Notes: generated by a model from the sequence alone, not told the origin. A DNA stretch of 24,381 nt from a virus (IMGVR_UViG_3300030103_002562:12947-37327), one strand, 5' to 3'. Positions 6,226-12,034 are shown, numbered from the stretch's first letter. Program-made: numbers and translations.

Positions 6226-6382
6226 ACGGAAATAATTCGTTTAGTTTGTCCTTACGCTTGTCACATCCGCACGGCTGATTGAATGCCTTGGCTCCAGCCT
6301 TTACGATCTGTTGAATACCCGTAAGCTTAGTCACAGCCTCAACTGTGTCTCCCAAACCTTTATGTTTCTTTATCTTAATCAT
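6212..6382 (-). CDS. Small conserved phage protein with CGCDKRKDKLN motif, 56 aa
   Basis: Starts MIKIKKHKGLGDTVEAVTKL, then an alpha-helical middle and a CGCDKRKDKLNELFPY motif at about residues 38-53. The combination of GLGDT, a TGI helix and CGCDxRxxxLNxLFPY is familiar from Bacteroidota phages and prophages, where it has no assigned function. The two cysteines three residues apart could bind metal. The ATG at 6382 and 14-base overlap with the next gene fit the operon. Confidence 0.7.
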   Translation of the reverse strand: MIKIKKHKGLGDTVEAVTKLTGIQQIVKAGAKAFNQPCGCDKRKDKLNELFPYGKK

Positions 6383-6385
6383 GTC

Positions 6386-6685
6386 TTAATACTTTCCTTT
6401 TCTACCTTTAGGCGAACTCTTGGTAGAACCGCCTTTACCAGCCCATAGGTTCTTACAGGCCCAGTATCTTGCGGTAAGCTTAGATGTGGCCGTACCACAC
6501 TTATGTCGAGCCTTGAAAGATTTTCTAGCTGCAGATGAGTAGTTGTGACCGTAACCCTTCGCACCGAAGTGTATGATCTTCTCCTTGCCACCCTCGCATC
6601 CCTTGACCATCTTCTTCTTACCTGGCCTTGTAGACGATCTAGGCTTGTTGCAAGGCATACTACTCTTGTCTACCCTCTTTGCCAT
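6386..6685 (-). CDS. Basic phage protein with RHKC ... ARYWACKNLW motif, 99 aa
   Basis: Contains an N-terminal MPCNKPRSSTRPGKKK segment, then KEKIIHFGAKGYG, RKSFKARHKC and KLTARYWACKNLW. The order PCNKPR, IxHFG, FxARHxC, KxxARYWxCK is a recurring small phage protein type in marine phages, with related strings in some large DNA viruses; the function is unknown. Cys and His residues near the end could coordinate metal. The start forms TAATG with the preceding stop. Net charge is strongly positive. Confidence 0.7.
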   Translation of the reverse strand: MAKRVDKSSMPCNKPRSSTRPGKKKMVKGCEGGKEKIIHFGAKGYGHNYSSAARKSFKARHKCGTATSKLTARYWACKNLWAGKGGSTKSSPKGRKGKY

Positions 6686-6831
6686 TATCCCTTTTTCCTT
6701 AGCTTTTTAAAGTCAGATCCCTCAATCTTATTAGGATCTCCAGACTGCTTTGCTATATATTGCTGTCTCTTTGTCAATACCTTTATGGAGCTATTCTTCA
6801 TAGGCATTGAGTCCATCTCTTTCTTGTTCAT
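6685..6831 (-). CDS. Small basic hypothetical protein, 48 aa
   Basis: Begins MNKKEMDSMPMKNSSIKVLT and ends FKKLRKKG. It is Met/Lys-rich and probably helical. The stop shares a base with the following start (TAATG) and the ATG lies nine bases after the upstream gene. No family recognised; coding status rests on perfect operon packing. Confidence 0.6.
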   Translation of the reverse strand: MNKKEMDSMPMKNSSIKVLTKRQQYIAKQSGDPNKIEGSDFKKLRKKG

Positions 6832-6840
6832 AACTATTAT

Positions 6841-7023
6841 TTAGTAGCTTGTACTTTGCTTTTCCTGACCGTATCCTGGATTGTCTTTTTTTACAATTTT
6901 AGCTCCTTTGTTTCTAGGATCTCTCATAAACTGATCTAACTTAACCTTTCCAACTGCGTTGTAAGGAAATTTTTTAATCATCATCTTACCCGTGTCAGGA
7001 CATTTGTGTTTTACTGTAGGCAT
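6841..7023 (-). CDS. Small basic hypothetical protein, 60 aa
   Basis: Begins MPTVKHKCPDTGKMMIKKFP. HKCPDTGK near the N-terminus resembles half of a zinc knuckle, but no second Cys pair follows, so metal binding is unsupported. Basic overall, with NAVGKVKLDQFMRDPRNKG in the centre. Three bases separate its start from the upstream stop. Function unknown. Confidence 0.65.
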   Translation of the reverse strand: MPTVKHKCPDTGKMMIKKFPYNAVGKVKLDQFMRDPRNKGAKIVKKDNPGYGQEKQSTSY

Positions 7024-7026
7024 AAC

Positions 7027-7152
7027 TTATTTTTTTTTAGTTGTTTTGTTCATAGACTTAAGCATCCTGTCAATCTTAGCTGCCTGTCCCTTATGCATAG
7101 CAGAAGCCTTCTTTAACTCTGCAGAAATAGTCTTTAGTTTTTTTGCATCCAT
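7027..7152 (-). CDS. Lys-rich 41-aa helical protein
   Basis: Begins MDAKKLKTISAELKKASAMH and ends in a lysine run. A single amphipathic helix is likely over the first 34 residues. It sits exactly in the gap between the 115-aa and 60-aa genes, spaced six and three bases, which is the main support for it. Function unknown. Confidence 0.6.
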   Translation of the reverse strand: MDAKKLKTISAELKKASAMHKGQAAKIDRMLKSMNKTTKKK

Positions 7153-7158
7153 ATCTAA

Positions 7159-7506
7159 TTATTTTCTTTTTAATGATTTTACACGTCTACCCATTCCTAC
7201 CCTAGACTTCTCTGACTTCTTTCTAGCTAGCTCAGACTTAGACATCTCACCCTTAGTCTTTGGAGTCTTGGAAGACACCCTCTTTGTTGGCCTGCAGTAC
7301 TCGTTTTTATTACCTGCACCGCATGCCTTACCAGTACGTGTATCTACCCATTTCTCCTTCTCCCACCTCTTGAGGCTTGCACCCTTGGAAGACTTGGTAA
7401 CCTTACCCTTACCCTTCCTACACTTGGCTATAGCCTGTGAGGCTCTGGCCGATGGGAAGACCTTGTACTGTCTCTTTACTTTCTTGTAGCAGGCGTCTTT
7501 TGGCAT
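7159..7506 (-). CDS. Basic DUF5872-like protein, 115 aa
   Basis: The N-terminal module DACYKKVKRQYKVFPSARAS followed by QAIAKCRK matches the pattern I associate with DUF5872, seen in phages and large DNA viruses. The second module has SLKRWEKEKWVDTRTGKACG, then EYCRPTKRVSSKTP and a Lys/Arg tail. The paired Cys/Trp features suggest two small folds. First gene of the basic-protein operon, 24 bases after a TATATTTG box. Function unknown; an abundant DNA-contacting or virion protein is a guess from charge. The family name needs a profile search. Confidence 0.7.
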   Translation of the reverse strand: MPKDACYKKVKRQYKVFPSARASQAIAKCRKGKGKVTKSSKGASLKRWEKEKWVDTRTGKACGAGNKNEYCRPTKRVSSKTPKTKGEMSKSELARKKSEKSRVGMGRRVKSLKRK

Positions 7507-7513
7507 TTATAAG

Positions 7514-7521
7514 TATCTTTG
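7514..7521 (+). promoter_or_regulatory. Plus-strand -7 box TATCTTTG
   Basis: Exact TAnnTTTG match, 22 bases before the ATG of the winged-helix-like gene at 7544. It interleaves with the minus-strand box at 7531-7538, making a compact divergent promoter. Confidence 0.5.
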
Positions 7522-7530
7522 TTACAAATA

Positions 7531-7538
7531 CAAATATA
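7531..7538 (-). promoter_or_regulatory. Minus-strand -7 box TATATTTG
   Basis: Exact TAnnTTTG match on the minus strand, 24 bases before the ATG at 7506. It would drive the basic-protein operon and possibly the receptor genes beyond. It lies 9 bases from the opposing box at 7514-7521, so the two promoters probably cannot fire at once. Confidence 0.55.
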
Positions 7539-7543
7539 ATAAA

Positions 7544-8050
7544 ATGATTCCAAAGGTTAAGAAGAGGATCTCAAAGAGGGAGGACAAAATATTTTTCACA
7601 AGGGAAGCGAAGTACGATTTCATGAAGCACTGGAGCGTTATCAGGAGATGGGCCGTAGTAAACTACGAGCTCAAGTCGTCTGCAGATTTAGACATGCTCA
7701 TGTTTCTCTACTCCGAACACCTATTCACTAGAAAGCAATTCGACAGGTATGCCAACCACATGTCATGGGACAGGCTCAGGTTTAACAGACTGCTAAGAGA
7801 CGGGTTTATAAGGAAGTTTAGGGAAAAGAGATGGGGAGAGGCACTTTTGTATGAGGTATCACGAAAGGGAAAGAAGATGATCGCAACGATCTACAGGAAG
7901 TTGCTTGGATTTGAAGAGCTGCCAGAGTCGCCCAGGAGGAATAAGATATTTAAGAAAGAGGCACCCTTCTCTCACAAGATACTATCGATTGCGGTGAAGG
8001 ATGCCAATAGAGACCTTAAAGAACGCAGGCAACGTCCTTCTCTTGAATGA
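7544..8050 (+). CDS. Winged-helix (MarR-like) protein, candidate regulator
   Basis: 168 aa. Residues about 42-125 look like a winged helix-turn-helix: DLDMLMFLYSEHLFTRKQF (helices 1-2), RLRFNRLLRDGFIRKF (recognition helix), ALLYEVSRKGKKMI (wing strand and next helix). The order 'leucine-rich helix, LxxxGFI, YxVSxKGK' is typical of MarR-like proteins. The flanks are strongly basic. It is the only plus-strand gene in the left arm, with its own promoter opposite the basic-protein operon, and its last 35 bases overlap the end of groES head-on. A transcriptional role is inferred; a DNA-binding structural protein is possible. Confidence 0.6.
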   Translation: MIPKVKKRISKREDKIFFTREAKYDFMKHWSVIRRWAVVNYELKSSADLDMLMFLYSEHLFTRKQFDRYANHMSWDRLRFNRLLRDGFIRKFREKRWGEALLYEVSRKGKKMIATIYRKLLGFEELPESPRRNKIFKKEAPFSHKILSIAVKDANRDLKERRQRPSLE

Positions 8051-8273
8051 TAGTAAGCCTCTCGTCTCCTATCAAGACGTCGTATGCCGACACCTTGTCA
8101 AATATAATGGTGTCTCCACCCTTGATTCCGAGTACATTGTACCCCACATCCCTGACATTACCCCTCTGGTAACGCATCTCGTTTGAGTCTTCGTCGCTCA
8201 TTATCAGTCCACTTGAGCTGGTCTTCTTCTCGTAAATCCTCTCAAGCATTATAAACTTATTTAGTATCTCCAT
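8016..8273 (-). CDS. groES: GroES co-chaperonin (phage)
   Basis: 85 aa, close to the usual 95-97. It shows a first strand FIMLERIYEK, a mobile loop TSSSGLIMSDED (compare the GGIVL loop that docks on GroEL) at about residues 18-29, RGNVRDVG, then GGDTIIFDK, and the ending LTIIQEKDVACVL, equivalent to the EVLIMSESDILAI end. It caps the GroEL ring and closes the folding chamber. It lies downstream of groEL and overlaps it by 17 bases, the reverse of the usual bacterial groES-groEL order. Its 3' end overlaps the convergent winged-helix gene. Confidence 0.85.
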   Translation of the reverse strand: MEILNKFIMLERIYEKKTSSSGLIMSDEDSNEMRYQRGNVRDVGYNVLGIKGGDTIIFDKVSAYDVLIGDERLTIIQEKDVACVL

Positions 8274-9816
8274 TGTCTCTGACGTTTGTTATTATTGAAC
8301 TCGTGCTCATTATCGTTGTGGCAACAGACACAGCATTCTCTAACGCATTCCTTGTCACATTAGCTGGGTCTATGATCCCCATCTTTATCATATCACCCAC
8401 CTTTTCATTCTTTACGTCGTACCCCTCTCCATCCTGTTTTAATTCGATCCTGGTTTTAATTGGATTTACGCCAGCATTCTCAAGTATTTGTACGAATGGA
8501 GCGAACAGTGCCTGAGTTACGATCTCAGATGCAATGGTGCCATCCTTAACAATATCCATGCAGTTCAGTAGTGCGATACCACCGCCAGGAAGTATTCCCC
8601 CCTCGATAGCTGCCTGTACCGCACATACAGCGTCATCGATACGGTCACGCTTCTCCTTCTGCTCTATATCTGTCAGTGCACCGACATGTATCACACCGAT
8701 ACCTCCAGATAGGTTTGCGATACGCTCCTGAAGAAAGTCTCTCTCCTCCTTCTGCTCTGTGCCCCATACAACCTTTTTTAGTACCTCGACATGGTCGGTT
8801 ATCGTATCACCCATCTCCTCTGCATGCATGATGACCGTCATGTCCTTACGTACGACTATCTTTGCAGCACGACCTAGGTCTCCCAGCTGTATCACGGACA
8901 GGTCGTCCCCAGTGTCGTCAGAGAAGTACGTACCACCAAGTGCCACGGCTAAATCTTCTAGGAGCTCCTTCTGCCTGTATCCAAAGTTTGGAGGGAGTAT
9001 GTTACACACCTTAATCTTACCCTGCAATGCATTGACATTCAGAGTGTTAAGTACGTTCTGACTCAGCTCTCCTATGATCAGCAGAGACTTACCCTGTGCC
9101 ACGATAGGCTTCAGTATGTTCTCTATATTGGCCAGGTTACTGATCTCGTGGTCCGTGATTAATACATACGGGTTCTCCATCACACACTCCTGCTTCTTCT
9201 GGTCAGTGACAAAATACTTTGAGGTATAACCACGCTCGATACGCATCCCCTTTATGATGTCTACATAGGTATCAGAGTTCATACTGTTCTCAACCGTCAC
9301 CATCTCTACCTCCTCAAACGCACCAGCGATCATCTCACCGACCTTCTTGTCGTTGTTGGCGGATATGGTTGCCACATCTATCAGACGCCTACCGCTTACC
9401 TTCTTACTCTTCTTCTTTAGGTGTGCATCTATACGCTCGGCTATCGAGTTTATCTCCCTGATTACCTCTGTAACATTCGTATCATCCTCGATGTATCTCT
9501 CTGCTGCATCTATGATCGCCTCGGCCAGGACGATAGATGTCGTCGTGCCGTCGCCAGCCATGGTGGCAGTCTTTTCTGCAGCCTGACGCATCATCATCAC
9601 CGCCAGGTTCTCAGTCGGGTCATATAGGTTGATCGACTTCGCTACCGTCACACCGTCCTTAGTGACCGTTATGCCGCCTACATGGTTCTCGGACTCTATA
9701 AGGACTGTCCGTCCCCTAGCCCCTAGTGTGCTCTTTACAGCTCCTGCAATTTTTTTGATTCCAGCCCTTAGTTTCTCTTGGCCGCTGTCGCCAAGGTGTA
9801 CCTGTTTTACTATCAT
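8257..9816 (-). CDS. groEL: GroEL-type group I chaperonin (phage)
   Basis: 519 aa (about 548 in E. coli). Nucleotide-site motifs: TLGARG at 30-35 (Pro33 of the usual TLGPKG is Ala), VTKDGVTVAK at 51-60, AGDGTTTSIVLA with Asp89 equivalent to E. coli Asp87, IDDAV with Asp395 equivalent to the hydrolytic Asp398, PGGGIAL at 410-416 and GIIDP near 480. The apical domain keeps NLANIENILKPIVAQGKSLL and a helix with VLNTLNVNAL where GroES and substrates bind. The C-terminus ends NVRDNGDTK without a Gly-Gly-Met tail. All ATPase residues appear intact. It probably folds phage virion proteins; a TATATTTG box and an upstream terminator isolate it as its own unit with groES. Confidence 0.95.
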   Translation of the reverse strand: MIVKQVHLGDSGQEKLRAGIKKIAGAVKSTLGARGRTVLIESENHVGGITVTKDGVTVAKSINLYDPTENLAVMMMRQAAEKTATMAGDGTTTSIVLAEAIIDAAERYIEDDTNVTEVIREINSIAERIDAHLKKKSKKVSGRRLIDVATISANNDKKVGEMIAGAFEEVEMVTVENSMNSDTYVDIIKGMRIERGYTSKYFVTDQKKQECVMENPYVLITDHEISNLANIENILKPIVAQGKSLLIIGELSQNVLNTLNVNALQGKIKVCNILPPNFGYRQKELLEDLAVALGGTYFSDDTGDDLSVIQLGDLGRAAKIVVRKDMTVIMHAEEMGDTITDHVEVLKKVVWGTEQKEERDFLQERIANLSGGIGVIHVGALTDIEQKEKRDRIDDAVCAVQAAIEGGILPGGGIALLNCMDIVKDGTIASEIVTQALFAPFVQILENAGVNPIKTRIELKQDGEGYDVKNEKVGDMIKMGIIDPANVTRNALENAVSVATTIMSTSSIITNVRDNGDTK

Positions 9817-9834
9817 TTTATTTAATTATTTTTC

Positions 9835-9842
9835 CAAATATA
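9835..9842 (-). promoter_or_regulatory. -7 box TATATTTG for groEL-groES
   Basis: Exact TAnnTTTG match 18 bases before the groEL ATG, immediately downstream of the terminator stem. No CIRCE-like heat-shock operator (TTAGCACTC-N9-GAGTGCTAA) is present, so the phage operon is not under visible HrcA-type control. Confidence 0.55.
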
Positions 9843-9873
9843 CAAAAAACCCACCGTTTAGGTGGGCTTTTGA
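9843..9873 (-). terminator. Intrinsic terminator upstream of groEL
   Basis: Perfect six-pair stem CCCACC (9850-9855) and GGTGGG (9861-9866) with a five-base loop. On the minus strand it is followed by six T residues. On the plus strand it is followed by CTTTT, so it may also work in that direction. It ends transcription from the genes at 9896-11442 before the groEL promoter begins. Confidence 0.8.
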
Positions 9874-9895
9874 TTATTTTTTTACAGTTAGTCTA

Positions 9896-10207
9896 TTACT
9901 TCTTCTTAGACTTTACTCTTGGTGACATCTGTGAGAAAGGTACATGGTCAGGCACCGTGTAGTACTTCTGAAATCCTTTACCAGCAAGATCACCCGTCTT
10001 CACATCGAATATACGCCCACTCTTACCTACTCGGTATTTCTTGGACCTCATCATCTGATCTGCCTTCTCCGCTGTTATATTTACTGATTTACGTTTATCA
10101 GCACCGTAAATACCAAATCTTTCGACCTCAGGTATAATAGCCAGTGCTCTGTCTCTCGTTGTGGTACCTGTGAACCTTCTGCTAGTTGTGTAATTGTTTA
10201 TCGCCAT
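9896..10207 (-). CDS. Hypothetical basic protein, 103 aa
   Basis: Begins MAINNYTTSRRFTGTTTRDR, has an ALAIIPEVERFGIYGADKRK segment, then AEKADQMMRSKKYRVGKSGR, and ends in KSKKK. Mixed alpha/beta with net positive charge; no recognised motif. It overlaps the upstream 46-aa gene by 10 bases and its stop is followed about 23 bases later by the intrinsic terminator, so it closes the short operon 9896-11442. Confidence 0.65.
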   Translation of the reverse strand: MAINNYTTSRRFTGTTTRDRALAIIPEVERFGIYGADKRKSVNITAEKADQMMRSKKYRVGKSGRIFDVKTGDLAGKGFQKYYTVPDHVPFSQMSPRVKSKKK

Positions 10208-10338
10208 ATCATTAATATTCTTACTATAAATAAATTGACGTGAAACTCGTACACGTCGTTATAATCGTCTGGGCTGTAGAACTCAAAGCCTACATTAATC
10301 CCAAACCTGATCCTGTTCTCGATCAAGATCTCCCACAT
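10198..10338 (-). CDS. Hypothetical protein, 46 aa
   Basis: Begins MWEILIENRIRFGINVGFEF, then YSPDDYNDVYEFHVNLF, and ends with a hydrophobic strand FIVRILMIW. Compact beta-rich composition. The ATG immediately follows the preceding stop (TAGATG) and its end overlaps the 103-aa gene by 10 bases. The tight packing on both sides is the main evidence that it is coding. Function unknown. Confidence 0.6.
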   Translation of the reverse strand: MWEILIENRIRFGINVGFEFYSPDDYNDVYEFHVNLFIVRILMIWR

Positions 10339-10551
10339 CTATCTCTTGTATAGACCGTGGATGTGTCCCTTGAATTGCTTACGTGACTCTGCGTCGTAGT
10401 GTGCGTCCTTCTTGAGTGCGTGTGCGTGGTCGAAGTCATTCTTAGCCGCAGCCATCTTTCCATGGGCCGCCTCATAGCGTCCGTCTATTCGTAGCTTTCT
10501 CTCGTGAGAGTAGTCGTCCATCGACGCCTCTTTGTCTTGGTACTTGTTCAT
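10339..10551 (-). CDS. His/Lys-rich helical protein, 70 aa
   Basis: Begins MNKYQDKEASMDDYSHERKL. It is one predicted long charged helix with seven His residues (AAHGKMAAAKNDFDHAHALK is typical) and ends HIHGLYKR. The histidine and acidic pattern could bind metal, but no motif is recognisable. A TAAATTTG box lies 18 bases upstream of the ATG. Function unknown. Confidence 0.65.
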   Translation of the reverse strand: MNKYQDKEASMDDYSHERKLRIDGRYEAAHGKMAAAKNDFDHAHALKKDAHYDAESRKQFKGHIHGLYKR

Positions 10552-10569
10552 GTCTTTAATATTATACTA

Positions 10570-10577
10570 CAAATTTA
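10570..10577 (-). promoter_or_regulatory. -7 box TAAATTTG
   Basis: Exact TAnnTTTG match 18 bases before the ATG at 10551, in the 33-base gap after the secreted-protein gene. It has the same spacing as the groEL box. Confidence 0.5.
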
Positions 10578-10584
10578 ATCTTTT

Positions 10585-11442
10585 TTATTGATTAAATTTT
10601 AAAGTCCCATCACCATCTATATAAAGACCCCTGTGACTGTCATCTATAGATATACCCATAAGACTATATCGCCCTGAGGTCTCATTAACATCTCGGTACA
10701 CATGAACAGGACCATATACCTCCTGCTGACCATCGATGTCTGACTGTACAATCCTATAGTAAACATAACCGCCATGCATAAACCTGTCTAGGTGACTGTA
10801 GCTTATCTCACTGTTACTAAATCCAGCTCCAGGTAACTCGGCCAAAAGATTCCAATCAATACCATCGCAAGACCTGTACAGATCGAATGTCATTGAGTTA
10901 AACTCAGAAGCGGTGGACCACTCGATAATATTACCGTCTTCCCTTACCGATGCCTTAAAGTCAAGCATCTCAACAGGTAGAGGTGAGGCATCCCTTATCT
11001 GAAGGAACTCGACATCGGAATACATTCCAGATACAGACCCAGTACCACCAATCGTGTTCAAGACAAAGGCAAGTGCCTGGGTGGTGTTAGGTACAACTAC
11101 CGTGTAGTATCCAGTAAGGTTCGACAGGTCGTAGTAGAACCATCCCCCGTCATAGAAGTATAAACCGAAGACATCCCCTGGCCTAATGACACTCTTCTGG
11201 TACCAAAGCAACTCAACCTCTGAGTATGTGCTGAAGTCATAGCTAGGACTCTGGAAGATGTAGAACTCATTGTCAAGGTAGTCGCCAGTGATGTTGTAGG
11301 TAAGACTACCTCCCAGAGATCCAGTGTTTCCGCCAGGACTTGTCCATTCGCCAGGACCGTCAAAGCTATCGAAAGGCTCAAATATCTGAGCGTTTGATGT
11401 TACGGTAATTAGTGCAATCGTGAGTTTTAATAGTAGCTTCAT
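10585..11442 (-). CDS. Secreted host-like protein with jelly-roll and T9SS-like C-terminal part
   Basis: 285 aa from the ATG at 11442 (a TTG three codons upstream is also in frame). Signal peptide: MKLLLKLTIALITVTSNAQ, a flavobacterial-type start with SNAQ before cleavage. Residues about 20-145 form a beta-sandwich of the kind seen in secreted MAM-like or concanavalin-like proteins (SPGGNTGSLGGSLTYNITGD; VELLWYQKSV; YYTVVVPNTTQALAF). Residues about 150-245 match a segment widespread in Bacteroidota secreted proteins: LPVEMLDFKASV, IIEWSTASEFN, FDLYRSCDGIDW, YYRIVQSDIDGQ. The end, YSLMGISIDDS then GLYIDGDGTLKF, resembles a short type IX secretion sorting tail. It is first in the leftward arm. 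Probably host-derived cargo; role unknown. Confidence 0.65.
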   Translation of the reverse strand: MKLLLKLTIALITVTSNAQIFEPFDSFDGPGEWTSPGGNTGSLGGSLTYNITGDYLDNEFYIFQSPSYDFSTYSEVELLWYQKSVIRPGDVFGLYFYDGGWFYYDLSNLTGYYTVVVPNTTQALAFVLNTIGGTGSVSGMYSDVEFLQIRDASPLPVEMLDFKASVREDGNIIEWSTASEFNSMTFDLYRSCDGIDWNLLAELPGAGFSNSEISYSHLDRFMHGGYVYYRIVQSDIDGQQEVYGPVHVYRDVNETSGRYSLMGISIDDSHRGLYIDGDGTLKFNQ

Positions 11443-11448
11443 ATTTAA

Positions 11449-11456
11449 CAAATGTA
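11449..11456 (-). promoter_or_regulatory. -7 box TACATTTG
   Basis: Exact TAnnTTTG match on the minus strand ending only six bases before the ATG at 11442. With the usual start about five bases downstream of the box, the transcript would be leaderless or nearly so. Confidence 0.45.
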
Positions 11457-11538
11457 AGACTTTTTTTTAGCTTGTCAGATGTGTGTAGCAATTGGTCAAT
11501 ATGTATATATGACGACGACGACCTCAAAAGGAAAAGCA

Positions 11539-11550
11539 CCCCCACCCCCC
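11539..11550. other. C-tract CCCCCACCCCCC in switch region
   Basis: Two cytosine runs of five and six bases separated by one A; on the minus strand it is a G-tract. It is conspicuous in an AT-rich, non-coding stretch. Preceded at 11511-11523 by a short GAC/ACG microsatellite. No function can be assigned. Confidence 0.6.
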
Positions 11551-11560
11551 TAAAACAAAT

Positions 11561-11589
11561 ACAAATCGAAGATTTGTTCTGAATTTTTT
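11561..11589. terminator. Perfect hairpin with T-run, possible terminator
   Basis: ACAAATC (11561-11567), three-base loop GAA, GATTTGT (11571-11577), then six T residues at 11584-11589 on the plus strand. The stem is AT-rich and weak. On the minus strand it is followed by ATTTGTTTT. It could be a bidirectional weak terminator or an operator dyad between the arms. Confidence 0.35.
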
Positions 11590-11597
11590 GCCGTTTT

Positions 11598-11676
11598 ATC
11601 TACATATCTGCCTGTCTATCAGCCTATTACGTTTGACGTAGCTACCTAACCATCTACATATCTGTCTGACTATCAG
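11598..11676. repeat. 25-bp direct repeat, two copies
   Basis: ATCTACATATCTG followed by CCTGTCTATCAG-like sequence occurs at 11598-11622 and 11652-11676, with 23 of 25 bases identical and a 54-bp period (about five helical turns). Lies in the non-coding switch region, suggesting paired protein-binding sites. Confidence 0.65.
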
Positions 11677-11735
11677 TAGCTTGTATAAAACCTCATACCA
11701 ACCAACCTATCAATAGGTCTGACTGACTGAAATTT

Positions 11736-11802
11736 ATTATGTATGCATAGCAATTAATTGGTCAGTCGATTTGTTATGCGTACATATATTATGTATGCAT
11801 AG
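11736..11802. repeat. 15-bp direct repeat ATTATGTATGCATAG, two copies
   Basis: Perfect copies at 11736-11750 and 11788-11802, period 52 bp. Each contains the palindrome ATGCAT, and a related TTATGCGTACAT lies between them. The spacing is close to that of the neighbouring 25-bp repeat pair. Confidence 0.65.
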
Positions 11803-11839
11803 GAAATTATAAATCCCGATATACCGTTTGACATTATCA

Positions 11840-11867
11840 TTGACTTACATACATAAAGACATAGAAT
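11840..11867 (+). promoter_or_regulatory. Sigma70-like promoter candidate for rightward arm
   Basis: TTGACT (11840-11845), a 16-base spacer, then TAGAAT (11862-11867): five of six matches to each E. coli-type hexamer. A perfect TTGACA also lies at 11828-11833. No clear TAnnTTTG box was found on the plus strand of the switch region, so early transcription may use a different promoter class. Sequence match only. Confidence 0.4.
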
Positions 11868-11885
11868 AAAACCTGCCCTAAAAAA

Positions 11886-11957
11886 ATGAACACAAAAACA
11901 AAAATAGTACTTGTTTATATGAAATCAATTGCAAGTGCTTGTTTTACAGTAAGTTAG
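11886..11957 (+). CDS. Possible 23-aa leader peptide
   Basis: An open frame beginning MNTKTKIVLVYMKSIASACF in an A-rich start context, about 12 bases beyond the predicted start of the sigma70-like promoter. The length is near chance expectation; the only support is position. It could be a leader peptide ahead of the structured RNA region, or nothing. Confidence 0.2.
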   Translation: MNTKTKIVLVYMKSIASACFTVS

Positions 11958-11986
11958 GTACTGATTCAATGACACACAAACCCGTC

Positions 11987-12034
11987 AACTACGTAGCACC
12001 CACTAAGTATAACTACGTAGATAGAACTAAGTAG
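11987..12034. repeat. AACTACGTAG operator-like repeats
   Basis: Perfect copies at 11987-11996 and 12011-12020, a one-mismatch copy (AACTAAGTAG) at 12025-12034, and a weaker CACTAAGTAT at 12001-12010. The core CTACGTAG is an eight-base palindrome, so each copy can bind a dimer. They lie downstream of the rightward promoter candidate, as expected for a repressor site. Confidence 0.55.

Noticed and set aside
6379-6591. 70-aa minus-strand frame inside the 99-aa basic gene
   Set aside because: Frame shadow of 6386-6685, whose conserved motifs and start/stop overlaps fit the operon.
8273-9627. Several plus-strand frames of 65-100 aa opposite groEL
   Set aside because: Antisense shadows of a highly conserved gene; no leader motifs and no recognisable products.
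11097-11381. 94-aa minus-strand frame within the secreted-protein gene
   Set aside because: Shadow frame; the 285-aa reading has a signal peptide and recognisable exoprotein segments.
11539-11550. G-quadruplex on the minus strand
   Set aside because: Only two G-runs are present, so an ordinary four-tract intramolecular quadruplex is not supported.
11598-11802. CRISPR array
   Set aside because: Repeats are only pairs of different sequences with imperfect identity; there is no regular series of repeats and spacers and no cas gene.
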